A stretch of DNA of 64,000 bases. It comes from Paraurantiacibacter namhicola (GTDB taxonomy: Bacteria; Pseudomonadota; Alphaproteobacteria; Sphingomonadales; Sphingomonadaceae). The stretch is from NCBI RefSeq assembly GCF_001687545.1, contig NZ_CP016545.1, forward strand, positions 806,001 to 870,000, read 5' to 3'. The position numbers and the translations under genes were made by a program. Below, one piece after another: positions 1 through 8,981 of the stretch (the first letter of the stretch is position 1; every line of letters begins with the position of its first letter). Below the pieces are notes generated by a model. That model worked only from the letters and a program-made list of their open reading frames with translations. It was not told the DNA's origin and searched no databases.

Positions 1-387
1 GGCGAGTTTCGTCTCGCGCATCACCTGGAAGAGGGCGATCATCAGAAGCACGATTGCCAGGATGAATGTGCCCGCGACCAGGAAGGGTGCGTCGAACCCG
101 GCGAATTCTTCCACGAACAGCAGCACCACCGTCACCCCGATGGCAAGGCCGCTGGACACGAGCAACCGGATCGCTTGCCCGATCAGGTCGATGCGTTGGG
201 CGATCACGCGGATTTCCCGCACGATCATGTCATGCTCCATCCCTTCTGTTTCCGGGTGACGGCCCTGCAACAGGCGCGAGCGATCCACCACCCGTCCCAG
301 CCGGCCGGACAGCAGGTTCAGTATGTTCCCGATGGCGACCAGCACGAAGACGGGGGCGAGGGCCAGCTGGATAGTCTGCGCGATCAT
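1..387 (-). CDS. DUF2721 family membrane protein (partial, 3' end outside window)
   Basis: The 129 residues visible begin with a hydrophobic helix (APVFVLVAIGNIL) followed by the pattern NLLSGRLGRVVDRSR, which is the usual N-terminal signature of DUF2721 proteins. Two more membrane segments follow at about residues 75-95 and 102-122, separated by a cytoplasmic stretch with REIRVIAQRIDLI. The chosen start is the ATG at 387. The C-terminus runs off the left edge of the window. The family has no established biochemical role. The gene is divergent from the phytochrome operon and shares a 163-base intergenic region with it. Confidence 0.75.
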   Translation of the reverse strand, partial: MIAQTIQLALAPVFVLVAIGNILNLLSGRLGRVVDRSRLLQGRHPETEGMEHDMIVREIRVIAQRIDLIGQAIRLLVSSGLAIGVTVVLLFVEEFAGFDAPFLVAGTFILAIVLLMIALFQVMRETKLA

Positions 388-439
388 TATGTTTTCCAAA
401 TAAGGCCTTGGACGAATTAGATAACTTTTGTAATTTGCT

Positions 440-464
440 GGAACGCAATGGCCCTTGCTGCGTT
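440..464 (+). promoter_or_regulatory. EcfG-type general stress promoter candidate (GGAAC-N16-CGTT)
   Basis: GGAAC at 440-444 is followed after exactly 16 bases by CGTT at 461-464. This matches the consensus of promoters used by the alphaproteobacterial general-stress sigma factor EcfG (SigT in Caulobacter). It lies 87 bases upstream of the bphO start. A sigma-70-like pair, TTGGAC (408-413), 17 bases, TAATTT (431-436), lies just upstream and could be a second promoter. Transcription from either has not been shown. Confidence 0.5.
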
Positions 465-550
465 TGCAGCTTTCAGACGGGCTTCGTTTTTGAAAGTTCC
501 GGCGCCTGGAGGGATATATCCGCAAGACCGATCCTGCGCGAGGCACAAGT

Positions 551-1084
551 TTGCGCCTTCGCCTGCGTGACACGACACGCGCCGCCCACGATGTGCTGGA
601 CGGCGCATTCGATCCTGCACGCTTTTGCGATCCGGTGCACTACGGGGAATTCCTGGGTTTCCAGTACCAGGCGCGCGCGTCGCTGGAGGCATGGCTGGAT
701 GCCAATTGCCCGCTCGCGCTGCGTCCGCCCGCAACGGCTGCCCTCGCTCGGCAGGACCTCAAGGAACTCGGGTTGGAAGTGCCGGTGGCTGATGGCGCGC
801 CGCAATTCGCGGGCGATGTCGATCCGATCGGTGTTGCATGGGTGATTGCGGGATCCTCGCTCGGAAACCGGGCGATGCTGGCCATGCTGGTGAAGGCCGG
901 CGTGCACGATGTTCCGCAGGCTTTCTTATCCGATCCAGCCATGCCGCGCTTCTGGCAGCACCTTCGCCCCTTGCTGGAAAACGAGGTTGGTGAGGCGGAG
1001 GCCGCGCCGGCAATTTCGGCTGCACAATCGGCTTTCGATTGGTTCGTGCAATGCCTTCCTGCGCGCCGGGAGCAGGCGGCATGA
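551..1084 (+). CDS. bphO: Biliverdin-producing heme oxygenase
   Basis: This 177-residue protein should oxidise heme to biliverdin IXalpha, the chromophore of the phytochrome encoded next to it. The N-terminal helix has the proximal-ligand context RDTTRAAHDVLDG (His about 13), and the distal helix has WVIAGSSLGN, where heme oxygenases carry a Gly-Ser-rich kink above the heme. The start is a TTG with GAGG seven bases upstream (540-543). Its TGA overlaps the ATG of bphP by four bases (ATGA), so the two are translationally coupled. It is divergent from typical HemO and belongs to the phytochrome-linked group. Length fits the family (about 180-200). Confidence 0.88.
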   Translation: MRLRLRDTTRAAHDVLDGAFDPARFCDPVHYGEFLGFQYQARASLEAWLDANCPLALRPPATAALARQDLKELGLEVPVADGAPQFAGDVDPIGVAWVIAGSSLGNRAMLAMLVKAGVHDVPQAFLSDPAMPRFWQHLRPLLENEVGEAEAAPAISAAQSAFDWFVQCLPARREQAA

Positions 1085-3669
1085 ACCAGGCAGATAACAA
1101 TTCGGTCGACCTGACCAGCTGCGACCGCGAACCGATCCATGAACTGGGTCTGGTGCAGGATTTCGGCGCCCTGCTGGCGCTGACGTCTGACTGGATCGTG
1201 GCGCATGCCTCCACCAACACAGGCGAGATCTTCGGCACGGACCGCGTTATGGCGAGCGGCGATGCGCTGACCGAACACGTCGCGCCAGAGGCGATGGAAA
1301 CCATGCGCGAAGCTGCCGCCCTTGCACGCGAGAGCGGTTTCACAGAGCGACGTTTCGGCCTGGACCTGTTCGACAATCACAAGTTCTTCGACGTGGCCAT
1401 CCACTGTTCGGGGCGCTTCACCGTGCTCGAGGCCGAACCGCATGACCGCGACGCCATTCGCCGGTCCTCTGCCATCCTGCGCCCGGTGATGAAGGAGCTG
1501 GGCGGCGAGAACACGGTGGAGACGCTGTGCCAGAAGGCCGCCGAGCAGTTGAAGGACCTGCTCTCCATCGACCGGGTGATGGTCTATCGCTTCCATCCGG
1601 ACCTGAGCGGCGAAGTGATTGCCGAAGCGCGCGAGGGGCATCTCGATAGCTTCCTGACGCTGCGCTATCCCAAGACGGATATTCCCGCGCAGGCGCGCAA
1701 GCTCTACCTAGAGAACCCTTTCCGCATTATCGCGGATGTTAACGCACAGCCGGTTCCGATCGAGCCGCCGCAGAGCCTGGACGGGACGAAGCTGGACCTG
1801 TCGCACAGCGTGCTGCGCGCCGTGTCCCCGATCCACATCGAATACCTGAAGAACATGGGTGTGGGCGCGTCGCTATCCATCTCCATCATCGTCGACGGGA
1901 AGCTGTGGGGCCTGTTTGCCTGTCATCACTATTCCTCGTGCCGCGTGCCTTACGGCCTGCGGACAAGTGCGGAACTGTTCTCGCAGCTGTTTTCCCTGCA
2001 GCTGGAAATCCTGCTGTCAAACCTCGGCAACATTCTCGCCGAACGCGGGCAGCAATTGCATGACCAGCTGATTTCGCGCCTGGCGAGCGGCGGGGACATG
2101 GTCGATAGCATGCGCAGCTTCGGCAAGGTCGTCGAGCCAGTAATCCCGCACGACGGGGCAAGCGCATTCATCGACGGTGTCTATTCCTCCACCGGTCGTG
2201 CGCCGAACGAGGAGGAGTTCCGCGCCATCGTGGGTGCGCTAAACACGTCCGCCACCAGCACGGTGATTGCCAACGATTGCCTACCTTCTCTCATCCCTGC
2301 CGCGCAGGACTTTGCAGACCGGGCCGTGGGTGCGCTTATCATCCCCGTCTCGCGCAGGCCGCGCGACTATGTGGTGCTGTGGCGCAAGGAATTGTCGCAG
2401 GTCGTCACTTGGGCGGGTAATCCGGAAAAGCCGGTCGAATATGGGCCCAATGGCGCACGCCTGACCCCGCGCAAGAGTTTCGAGGCGTGGCAGCAATCGG
2501 TCGATGGCCGCAGCGTGCCGTGGAAGCGCGAGGAGCTCGCCCTGGCAGAACGCGTTCGCATCAGCCTGCTGGAAGTGCTCCTGCGCCTGACGGACGAGGC
2601 GATGCAGGAAAGGAAGCGCGCGGACCAGCAGCAGCAATTGCTGATCGGCGAGCTCAATCACCGGGTGCGCAACATCCTGACGCTGATCCGCGGCCTGGTG
2701 AACCAGAGCCGCGCCGATGCCACCGATATCGATGCGTTCTCCGAAACCATCACTGGCCGCGTCCGGGCCCTGGCGATGGCGCATGACAACATCACGCGCG
2801 AGGAATGGTCCGCCGCACCTTTGCACGAGCTGATCCGCGCCGAGGGCGAGGCCTACCTGCAGCAGAAGATCGACCGCATCCTGATCGAGGGCGAGGATGT
2901 AGAGGTCGCACCTGAAGCCTACACTGTCATTGCGCTGGTGATCCACGAGATGATGACCAATTCGGCCAAGTATGGCGCGCTATGCGACAGCTCCGGCAGG
3001 CTGGAAATCGGGACTTCGCTCGACGAATATGGTGATTGCCATATCTCTTGGCGGGAAGCTGGCGGCCCGCCTGTAAAGCCGCCAACCCGGCGCGGTTTCG
3101 GCACGACGGTGATCGAGAAGAGCATCCCGCACGAGCTGCGCGGCCAGGCTGAAGTGCGCTATTCCCTGTCCGGCGTGGAAGCGGATTTCCTAATTCCCGC
3201 ACGCCATGTCGAAACCCGGCGCAAGGTTGTTCGTCCTGCCGAGACAATTGCCGAACCAGCAGAAACCTCCGCTTCCAGCGCATCGGGCAATCCCATGCGC
3301 GTGGCGCTGGTGGTCGAAGACAGCATGATCATTGCCATGGACGCCGAGGATGCGCTGCGCGACATCGGTTTCAAAGAAATCTCGGTCGCGCCCAATGTCG
3401 CGGATGCGCTGAAGGCCGTGGAACGGGCAAAGCCGGACTTCGCCCTGCTCGACTTCAACCTTGGGGACGAATCGAGCGAGCCCGTGGCCTCGCGCCTGAG
3501 CGAGCTGGGCGTGCCCTATTTCTTCGCCACCGGTTACGGCGAGACGATCGAGAAGCTGAGCAAGAGCGCAGCCCTTGGCACGCTGAAGAAACCTTACAGC
3601 GCCAAAGACCTCGAAAGCGCGGTTGCCAAGGCGCGGAGCCTGGATTCCGGCGACGAGACGCTGAATTAA
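1081..3669 (+). CDS. bphP: Bacteriophytochrome HWE histidine kinase with fused receiver domain
   Basis: Red/far-red photoreceptor of 862 residues. The order is PAS (about 10-115), GAF (130-310), PHY (320-500), HWE-type kinase (515-725) and a C-terminal receiver (739-860). Cys14 in SCDREPIH is the expected biliverdin attachment site, the GAF motif reads PKTDIPAQAR (a PASDIP variant), and the PHY tongue has PRKSF. His527 in ELNHRVRN is the phosphoacceptor, and WREAGGPP carries the W-x-E signature of HWE kinases. Asp791 in LLDFNL is the receiver phospho-site. The ATG at 1081 is chosen over an upstream start because it overlaps the bphO stop (ATGA) and puts the chromophore Cys at the normal depth. 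HWE kinases with receivers often feed the PhyR/EcfG stress pathway; that link is inference here. Confidence 0.93.
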   Translation: MNQADNNSVDLTSCDREPIHELGLVQDFGALLALTSDWIVAHASTNTGEIFGTDRVMASGDALTEHVAPEAMETMREAAALARESGFTERRFGLDLFDNHKFFDVAIHCSGRFTVLEAEPHDRDAIRRSSAILRPVMKELGGENTVETLCQKAAEQLKDLLSIDRVMVYRFHPDLSGEVIAEAREGHLDSFLTLRYPKTDIPAQARKLYLENPFRIIADVNAQPVPIEPPQSLDGTKLDLSHSVLRAVSPIHIEYLKNMGVGASLSISIIVDGKLWGLFACHHYSSCRVPYGLRTSAELFSQLFSLQLEILLSNLGNILAERGQQLHDQLISRLASGGDMVDSMRSFGKVVEPVIPHDGASAFIDGVYSSTGRAPNEEEFRAIVGALNTSATSTVIANDCLPSLIPAAQDFADRAVGALIIPVSRRPRDYVVLWRKELSQVVTWAGNPEKPVEYGPNGARLTPRKSFEAWQQSVDGRSVPWKREELALAERVRISLLEVLLRLTDEAMQERKRADQQQQLLIGELNHRVRNILTLIRGLVNQSRADATDIDAFSETITGRVRALAMAHDNITREEWSAAPLHELIRAEGEAYLQQKIDRILIEGEDVEVAPEAYTVIALVIHEMMTNSAKYGALCDSSGRLEIGTSLDEYGDCHISWREAGGPPVKPPTRRGFGTTVIEKSIPHELRGQAEVRYSLSGVEADFLIPARHVETRRKVVRPAETIAEPAETSASSASGNPMRVALVVEDSMIIAMDAEDALRDIGFKEISVAPNVADALKAVERAKPDFALLDFNLGDESSEPVASRLSELGVPYFFATGYGETIEKLSKSAALGTLKKPYSAKDLESAVAKARSLDSGDETLN

Positions 3670-3671
3670 GC

Positions 3672-3696
3672 GCGCTGCCTCATTGCAATGAAGCGC
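3672..3696. terminator. Hairpin between convergent genes, possible bidirectional terminator
   Basis: GCGCT (3672-3676) pairs with AGCGC (3692-3696) around the inner palindrome TCATTGCAATGA (3680-3691), with a three-base bulge. It sits at the convergent ends of bphP and the mannose-1-phosphate guanylyltransferase gene and overlaps the stop codon of the latter. There is no clear U-run on either side, so termination is only suggested. Confidence 0.3.
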
Positions 3697-4717
3697 CCGG
3701 CAATTTGCCGACCAGCTGCGCGCCGTCCATCGTGGTGACCAGCACCTCGTCCCCGTCGACGACGATGGCGATATCGCGCAGCCCTAAGGCGGAGACGCGC
3801 GGTCCGTCGCTTTCGACCAGCACGTTCTTGCAATCGACGAGGTCGGCCTTGCCGCGCACCACATTGCCGGCGTCGCCTCCAGCGCGCGCATCGCGCAGGG
3901 CGTGCCAGTTGCCGATATCGCTCCAGCCCATTGCGGCCGGCACCATTGCGGCGCGGTCTGTGTTTTCCATCACGGCATAATCGACGGATTCGCCCTCGAT
4001 TGCGCCGAAGCTCGCCGCATCGGGATGGAAGCGCGCGCCGTCCTCGCGGCCTGCCGCTACGGAGCTGCGTGCACCTGCGGCGATAGCCGGGCGATGGCGC
4101 GAAAGCTCTTCCATGAAAAAATCGGCGCGGAATGCGAAGATACCGCCGTTCCAGGCGTAATCCCCGCTGGCGAGGAAGCCCTGCGCGGTTTCCAGGTCGG
4201 GCTTCTCCACGAAGCGGGCGACCTCGTATCCGCCGCCCGGCAGGCTGTCACCGCGGCGGATATAGCCATATCCGGTTTCAGGCGCTGTGGCCTCGATACC
4301 GAAAGCGACCAGCCAGTCTTTGCGAGCGAGGTCTGCGGCGAGCGCGGCGCTTGTCCGGAACGCTTCGACATTGGCGATGTGATGATCGCTGGGGCAGACC
4401 AGCATCACGTCATCGGGGTCCAGCCGCGCCGCTGCCAGCGCGATGGCCGCCGCGGTGTTGCGCGCGGCAGGTTCCACGATGATGCTGGTTCCGGGAAAGC
4501 CGGCAGCCTGCTCCTCGATCAGCGGCACATGCGCCTCGCCCGCCACGATGATGGCCGGGCCGAATTGTGCCGCATCGGCGCTGCGCTCCAGCGTAGCCTG
4601 GAACAGCGTGCTGTCCCCGATCAGCGGCAGGAAGGGCTTGGGCCGGTCCTTGCGGCTGCGCGGCCAGAGGCGCGTGCCGCTGCCTCCGCACAGGATGACG
4701 GGTGTGATCTTGCTCAA
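3680..4717 (-). CDS. manC: Mannose-1-phosphate guanylyltransferase (GDP-mannose pyrophosphorylase)
   Basis: Makes GDP-mannose from mannose 1-phosphate and GTP for polysaccharide synthesis. The nucleotide-binding signature [15 protein letters not shown] is at the N-terminus, followed by PKPF, EPAARNTAAAI and FVEKPD, and the acceptor-side motif WNGGIFAFR. The protein is a 345-residue single nucleotidyltransferase domain without the C-terminal isomerase found in bifunctional versions. The preferred start is the TTG at 4717, preceded by GAGGACAAGGA; earlier in-frame starts up to 4783 would overlap the TonB-type gene upstream and add non-conserved residues. It follows that gene on the same strand by 10 bases. 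It sits apart from the main polysaccharide locus at 37-61 kb but may supply it. Confidence 0.88.
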   Translation of the reverse strand: MSKITPVILCGGSGTRLWPRSRKDRPKPFLPLIGDSTLFQATLERSADAAQFGPAIIVAGEAHVPLIEEQAAGFPGTSIIVEPAARNTAAAIALAAARLDPDDVMLVCPSDHHIANVEAFRTSAALAADLARKDWLVAFGIEATAPETGYGYIRRGDSLPGGGYEVARFVEKPDLETAQGFLASGDYAWNGGIFAFRADFFMEELSRHRPAIAAGARSSVAAGREDGARFHPDAASFGAIEGESVDYAVMENTDRAAMVPAAMGWSDIGNWHALRDARAGGDAGNVVRGKADLVDCKNVLVESDGPRVSALGLRDIAIVVDGDEVLVTTMDGAQLVGKLPGASLQ

Positions 4718-4727
4718 ATCCTTGTCC

Positions 4728-5480
4728 TCACTTGCGGCCGAACCGCTGGATCCAGCCATATTCCGCCGCCACCGGCTCGCCATTCGCGCGGCGCGCCGGA
4801 TTGAAGGTCAGGCGCTGTTCCACCAGCGGGCACAGCACGGCATTGGTTGCCGGGTCTGGACCGGGATCCGTCACGCGGCAATTGCGGGCCCTGCCATCGA
4901 CACCAACGGTAAACATCACCGTAATGCTGGTGCCGAAGCGGACCTGCCGACCGCCCCGCGGGGTCGGGAAATCGCGCGACTCATTCAGCGATCCGGATTT
5001 CAGCGAAGGGCGTGAGACGATGGGCGAAATGCCATTGCCGCTGCCATTGCCGCCATTGCCGCTGCCGGTCCCGTCGCCCGGGCCGCCAGCGCCCGTGCCA
5101 TCGCCTCTGTCGCGCGCGCCGGACTGGTTGGCATTGCCGGTGGAGGCGGCCTTGGGGGCGGCTTGCTTGGGCGGGATCTTCACCTTGGGTTCGGGCGCCA
5201 TGACCTCGCGCGCCGTGGCTTCGCGGCCTTCCTCCCCGGATGCGCCCTCGTCCGGCTCCGGCTCGACATCGGGCGGAGGCGGGGGCGGCGGTTCGGGCGC
5301 GGTGACGGTTACGGTGATCAGGCTGGTCGCATCCTCCACGATGCCGGCAGTGAAGTCCGGCGCCAGTGCTCGGGCGAGGCCGGCCAGCACCAATATGTGG
5401 AACAGCACGATGGCCGCAATCAGCCACCAGCGCGGCTTCTTGCGTACCGTATAGCCGGACCCTGATCCTGTCGCCGCCAT
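4728..5480 (-). CDS. TonB family protein with proline- and glycine-rich linker
   Basis: A 250-residue inner-membrane protein: a short cytoplasmic N-terminus with RKKPRWW, one membrane helix (about 19-41), a Pro-rich stretch PEPPPPPPPD followed by acidic PEPDE, a long Gly/Asn/Ser/Asp low-complexity linker (about 125-160), and a C-terminal TonB-like domain with FTVGVDGRARNCRV and CPLVEQRLTFNPARR. Such proteins pass energy from ExbBD to outer-membrane receptors or act as related energy couplers. The ATG at 5480 is chosen because the RKKPRWW-helix layout begins just after it; upstream in-frame sequence is not protein-like. No exbB or exbD is nearby. Confidence 0.8.
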   Translation of the reverse strand: MAATGSGSGYTVRKKPRWWLIAAIVLFHILVLAGLARALAPDFTAGIVEDATSLITVTVTAPEPPPPPPPDVEPEPDEGASGEEGREATAREVMAPEPKVKIPPKQAAPKAASTGNANQSGARDRGDGTGAGGPGDGTGSGNGGNGSGNGISPIVSRPSLKSGSLNESRDFPTPRGGRQVRFGTSITVMFTVGVDGRARNCRVTDPGPDPATNAVLCPLVEQRLTFNPARRANGEPVAAEYGWIQRFGRK

Positions 5481-5595
5481 GCGTATTCCCGCTGCAATCC
5501 GTAAAGTTACGGTCCTGTCTCTGGGGGCAGGCTTAACACCTGCAAAGCTAGCGCGAAACCACTGAACCGCACGGTGGGCTTTAGGGGGCACGCGA

Positions 5596-5991
5596 ATGGC
5601 AAGGATAGTTCTGGCAGAAGACGATGGCTTGCAGGCGGACCTGCTGCGCATGGACCTGGCGCTGGCCGGTCACGAGGTGGAAACCTGCGCCGACGGTGAG
5701 GCGCTGATGGTGGCGCTGGCGGCTGGCGGCACGGATCTGGTCGTGACCGATATCGCCATGCCCAATGTCGACGGGCTTGCCGCGCTCGAGACGCTGCGGG
5801 CGGACGATGCCCATGCCCATGTGCCGATTATCGTCATCACGGCCCTGCCGCAGACGACTTATGTGCTGGAAGCATTACGCGGCGGCGCGGACGATTTCGT
5901 GCGCAAGCCCATTGCGCCCGGCCTGCTTCCGCAGCGCGTGGAGCAGGCGCTGGCGGGGTATCCCGGCAGCCGCACGATGCCGGCGGGTTGA
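5596..5991 (+). CDS. Single-domain response regulator (CheY-like)
   Basis: A 131-residue receiver domain with no output domain. The acidic pocket is EDD at residues 8-10, the phospho-acceptor is Asp52 in VVTDIAMPN, and the conserved Thr/Lys positions appear as VITALP and VRKPI. It ends about five bases before the ATG of the hybrid kinase and is very likely co-transcribed and functionally paired with it, as phosphate acceptor or shuttle of the kinase's Hpt domain. The target is unknown. Confidence 0.88.
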   Translation: MARIVLAEDDGLQADLLRMDLALAGHEVETCADGEALMVALAAGGTDLVVTDIAMPNVDGLAALETLRADDAHAHVPIIVITALPQTTYVLEALRGGADDFVRKPIAPGLLPQRVEQALAGYPGSRTMPAG

Positions 5992-5996
5992 GCGTG

Positions 5997-8804
5997 ATGA
6001 CCAGAATACAGGACCGCCGCTGGTATGGCTGGCTTCTTGCCGCCCTTGTCGCGCTCGCCTTCGGCGTGATTGCCGTCATCTCGATAGAGCTGACCCGCGG
6101 GGCCGGGCGGATCGCCGCGCTGTGGTTGCCCAATGCCGTGGTTGTTGCCCTGATCCTGGGCGTCCCGCGCCTGCCCGTCTGGCCCACGCTGGCGCTGAGC
6201 TGGCCGGCCAATATCGCCGCGAACCTGTTTGTTGGTGACGAGGCCTTCACCGCCATCGGCCTGTCCCTTGCCAATGCCGTCGAGATTGCCGTTGCCGTGA
6301 TGCTCGTCAGGCGGCTGGTGGGGCGGGTGCCGGACATGGGACGCACGAAGGACCTGCTTGGCCTGCTGTTCGCGGCCTGCATCGTCGCCCCGCTCTGTTC
6401 CTCCATCATCGCGACACTCGTGCTTCATCCGGGGGAGACGACAGGCCTGCTGGAAGACGCGGCGATGTGGGCGCTGACAGATGCGCTGGGCATGATGCTG
6501 GCAGCGCCGATCCTGCTGATCTTCATCGATGCCATCCGCAACCGACCGGCAATCTCTCGCGGCAAGGCGAAGGAATGGATCGGCCTGACTGCCATCGGCA
6601 CGGCGACTGTCATCGGCGTCTTTGCGCAGACCGAATTCCCCTTGCTGTTCCTGTCCGCCAACGTGGTGCTGGTCCACGCCTTCCGGCTTGGACTGCTGGG
6701 CACGGCGTTCTCCGTCTCCAAGATCGCCATCATCGCCATGATCGCGACATCCATGGGACTGGGGCCCATCACGCTGATCGACGGGTCGCTGTTCGAGCAG
6801 ATGGCCGTGCTGCAGCTGTTCCTGGCCAGCATCTTTGCGCTGGGCGTGCCGGTGGCCGCCGTCCTGTCGCACCAGCGCCTGACGATGGAGCGCCTGGCCG
6901 AACGCGAGGCGGCGCTGCGATTGCTGACCGACCATGCGACTGATGCGGTGATCCGGATCGACCGCGAACGGCGCATAACCTTTGCCTCCCCCGCTTTTGC
7001 TGCCCTGCTGGGTGCCGACCCGGCGGAGGCGATAGGCCGCCCGCTGCTGGATTACGTCCATCCCGACGGGCGCGCGGATTTCGACGCCTTCATGGCCGCG
7101 CAGGCAGAGCGCACGCATGGCCCCGCCACGCTGACCTTCCGCCGCGCGCTGGCCGGCACATCGTGCGATCCCGAATTTGTCGAAATCAGCTGTTCCGCGC
7201 TTGGCGTGGCTGATGGCGCCGAGGATGGCGACATCGTGGCCTGCGCGCGCGATGTTACCCGCCGCGTACGGCTGGAATCGCAGCTTGAGGACGCGCGCGC
7301 CGCAGCGGAGAACGGGGCCCGTTCCAAGAGCGAATTCCTGGCCAATATGAGCCACGAGATCCGCACGCCGATGAACGGCGTGCTCGGCTTTGCGCAATTG
7401 CTGGTCGAGGCGGACCTTCCCGCCCGCTCGCACCGCCATGCCGAGCTGATCGTGGAGAGCGGCCAATCCATGATGGCGCTGCTGAACGATATCCTCGACA
7501 TCTCCAAGATCGAAGCCGGACAGGTGCAGATAAAGCCGGAAGTGCTGCCGCTAGCGGAGATGGTAGAGACATGCTGCCGGATGCATGGTCCCACGGCGGA
7601 GGCAAAGGGCCTCGACCTATCCTGCACCATCGAGGAGGACCTGCCCGATCTGGTGATGGCAGATCCGCTGCGCATGCGGCAGATCCTTCTCAACCTTGTG
7701 GGCAATGCCGTGAAGTTCACTGATCGCGGACATGTGCAGATCAAGGTCTGCCGCACGGATGACCGGATGCGCATTGCCATTACCGATACCGGCCCCGGCA
7801 TCGCGCCCGAACGCCTGGAGGCAATCTTCCGTCCCTTCGAGCAGGAGGACATGTCCACGACGCGCGATTTTGGCGGCACGGGCCTGGGCCTGGCGATTTC
7901 GCACCAGCTGGCGCGCATGATGAAGGGCGACATCACCGTCTCTTCCACCGCCGGCGTGGGGACGCGCTTCACGCTGGAACTGCCGCTGACCGTGGCGGCC
8001 CGGCGCGAGGACACCGAGGCCACCAAGGTGCAGGGCACAAGGGCGCATCGCTCCGGCGCGCTCGTGCTGTTGGTGGAAGACCACGATTTGAACCAGATCC
8101 TGATGCGCGAGATGATCGAGCGCACAGGCCAGCGCGTCGTCCTGGCGACGGACGGTCTGGAAGCGGTGACCAAGGTGCTCGAGGCGGAAGAGCGCGGGCA
8201 GCAGTTCGACCTTGTGTTCATGGATGTGCGCATGCCGCGCTGCGATGGCTTTGCCGCGACCCGCAAGATCAGGGAGGCCGGTATCGGCGAGGCGCAGCTG
8301 CCGATCATCGCCCTTACTGCCAATGCCTATCGCGAGGATATCGAGGCGGCGCTCGAATCCGGCATGCAGCAGCACCTCAGCAAGCCGCTGACGATCGGTG
8401 CGCTGCGCGAGACGCTGCGCCAATGGCTGCCGGAGAGGCGCGTTGCCCGGCCCGTACAGGAGGAAACCGCCATGGAAGACCCAGCAATCATGCAGCCCGC
8501 CCCGCCCACGCCGATCCGGCAGGACAACCAGATATCGCAGGCCTCGGCCAGCTTGCAGGACCGCTGGGCCGCGCGGCGCGCAGAAGCCATCGATGCGGTT
8601 TCGGCCCTGCTCGACCGGGGCAGCCTGGATGACAGCGTGATCGATGAGGTCGCATCGCTGGTGCACAAGCTGGCCGGGACAGCAGGCATGTTCGGACAGG
8701 ACGAACTGGGCCGCAAGGCCGGTGAACTGGAGCAGGTCCTGCGACGCAGCGGGGAATGGGACCAGGTCGAAGGCAGCGCCCGGGCGCTGCTCGCCGCGGC
8801 CTGA
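5997..8804 (+). CDS. MASE1 hybrid sensor histidine kinase with PAS, receiver and Hpt domains
   Basis: A 935-residue membrane sensor. The N-terminal 290 residues hold about eight hydrophobic helices of the MASE1 type. Next come a PAS domain (about 305-430), a dimerisation domain with His453 in MSHEIRTPMNG, and an ATPase domain with N-box NLVGNAVKF, GTGLGLAIS and related motifs. A receiver follows with Asp743 in FMDVRMP, and a C-terminal Hpt domain carries His890 in LVHKLAG. This arrangement supports an internal His-Asp-His phosphorelay. ATG 5997 is chosen; TTG 5988, overlapping the preceding stop, is an alternative. The preceding single receiver is the obvious partner. The signal sensed is unknown. 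Confidence 0.9.
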   Translation: MTRIQDRRWYGWLLAALVALAFGVIAVISIELTRGAGRIAALWLPNAVVVALILGVPRLPVWPTLALSWPANIAANLFVGDEAFTAIGLSLANAVEIAVAVMLVRRLVGRVPDMGRTKDLLGLLFAACIVAPLCSSIIATLVLHPGETTGLLEDAAMWALTDALGMMLAAPILLIFIDAIRNRPAISRGKAKEWIGLTAIGTATVIGVFAQTEFPLLFLSANVVLVHAFRLGLLGTAFSVSKIAIIAMIATSMGLGPITLIDGSLFEQMAVLQLFLASIFALGVPVAAVLSHQRLTMERLAEREAALRLLTDHATDAVIRIDRERRITFASPAFAALLGADPAEAIGRPLLDYVHPDGRADFDAFMAAQAERTHGPATLTFRRALAGTSCDPEFVEISCSALGVADGAEDGDIVACARDVTRRVRLESQLEDARAAAENGARSKSEFLANMSHEIRTPMNGVLGFAQLLVEADLPARSHRHAELIVESGQSMMALLNDILDISKIEAGQVQIKPEVLPLAEMVETCCRMHGPTAEAKGLDLSCTIEEDLPDLVMADPLRMRQILLNLVGNAVKFTDRGHVQIKVCRTDDRMRIAITDTGPGIAPERLEAIFRPFEQEDMSTTRDFGGTGLGLAISHQLARMMKGDITVSSTAGVGTRFTLELPLTVAARREDTEATKVQGTRAHRSGALVLLVEDHDLNQILMREMIERTGQRVVLATDGLEAVTKVLEAEERGQQFDLVFMDVRMPRCDGFAATRKIREAGIGEAQLPIIALTANAYREDIEAALESGMQQHLSKPLTIGALRETLRQWLPERRVARPVQEETAMEDPAIMQPAPPTPIRQDNQISQASASLQDRWAARRAEAIDAVSALLDRGSLDDSVIDEVASLVHKLAGTAGMFGQDELGRKAGELEQVLRRSGEWDQVEGSARALLAAA

Positions 8805-8818
8805 AAACCCCGCTTCCC

Positions 8819-8848
8819 GGCGCATAAGCGGCGCATAACGGCGCAGGC
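8819..8848 (+). repeat. Three short tandem direct repeats (GGCGCATAA-like)
   Basis: GGCGCATAAGC (8819-8829), GGCGCATAAC (8830-8839) and GGCGCAGGC (8840-8848) follow each other with a period of 10-11 bases in the 177-base gap between the hybrid kinase and the flippase gene. One helical turn per repeat is the spacing expected for a direct-repeat protein-binding site, but it may be chance in GC-rich DNA. The rest of the gap shows no feature I can name. Confidence 0.35.
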
Positions 8849-8981
8849 GGGCTTGGCATGACCTGCCTTCCCGCTATGCCGGAACGCGCAGGGCGGGGCT
8901 GGCTCCGCCCGGCCCAAACCATCCGGACCGCGCCACGATGCCCGCTTTTGCGACCCCATTCTACTCCGATACCGACGCACC

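Noticed and set aside
3902-4804. 300-codon frame on the plus strand
   Set aside because: It is antisense to the mannose-1-phosphate guanylyltransferase gene, whose motifs are unambiguous.
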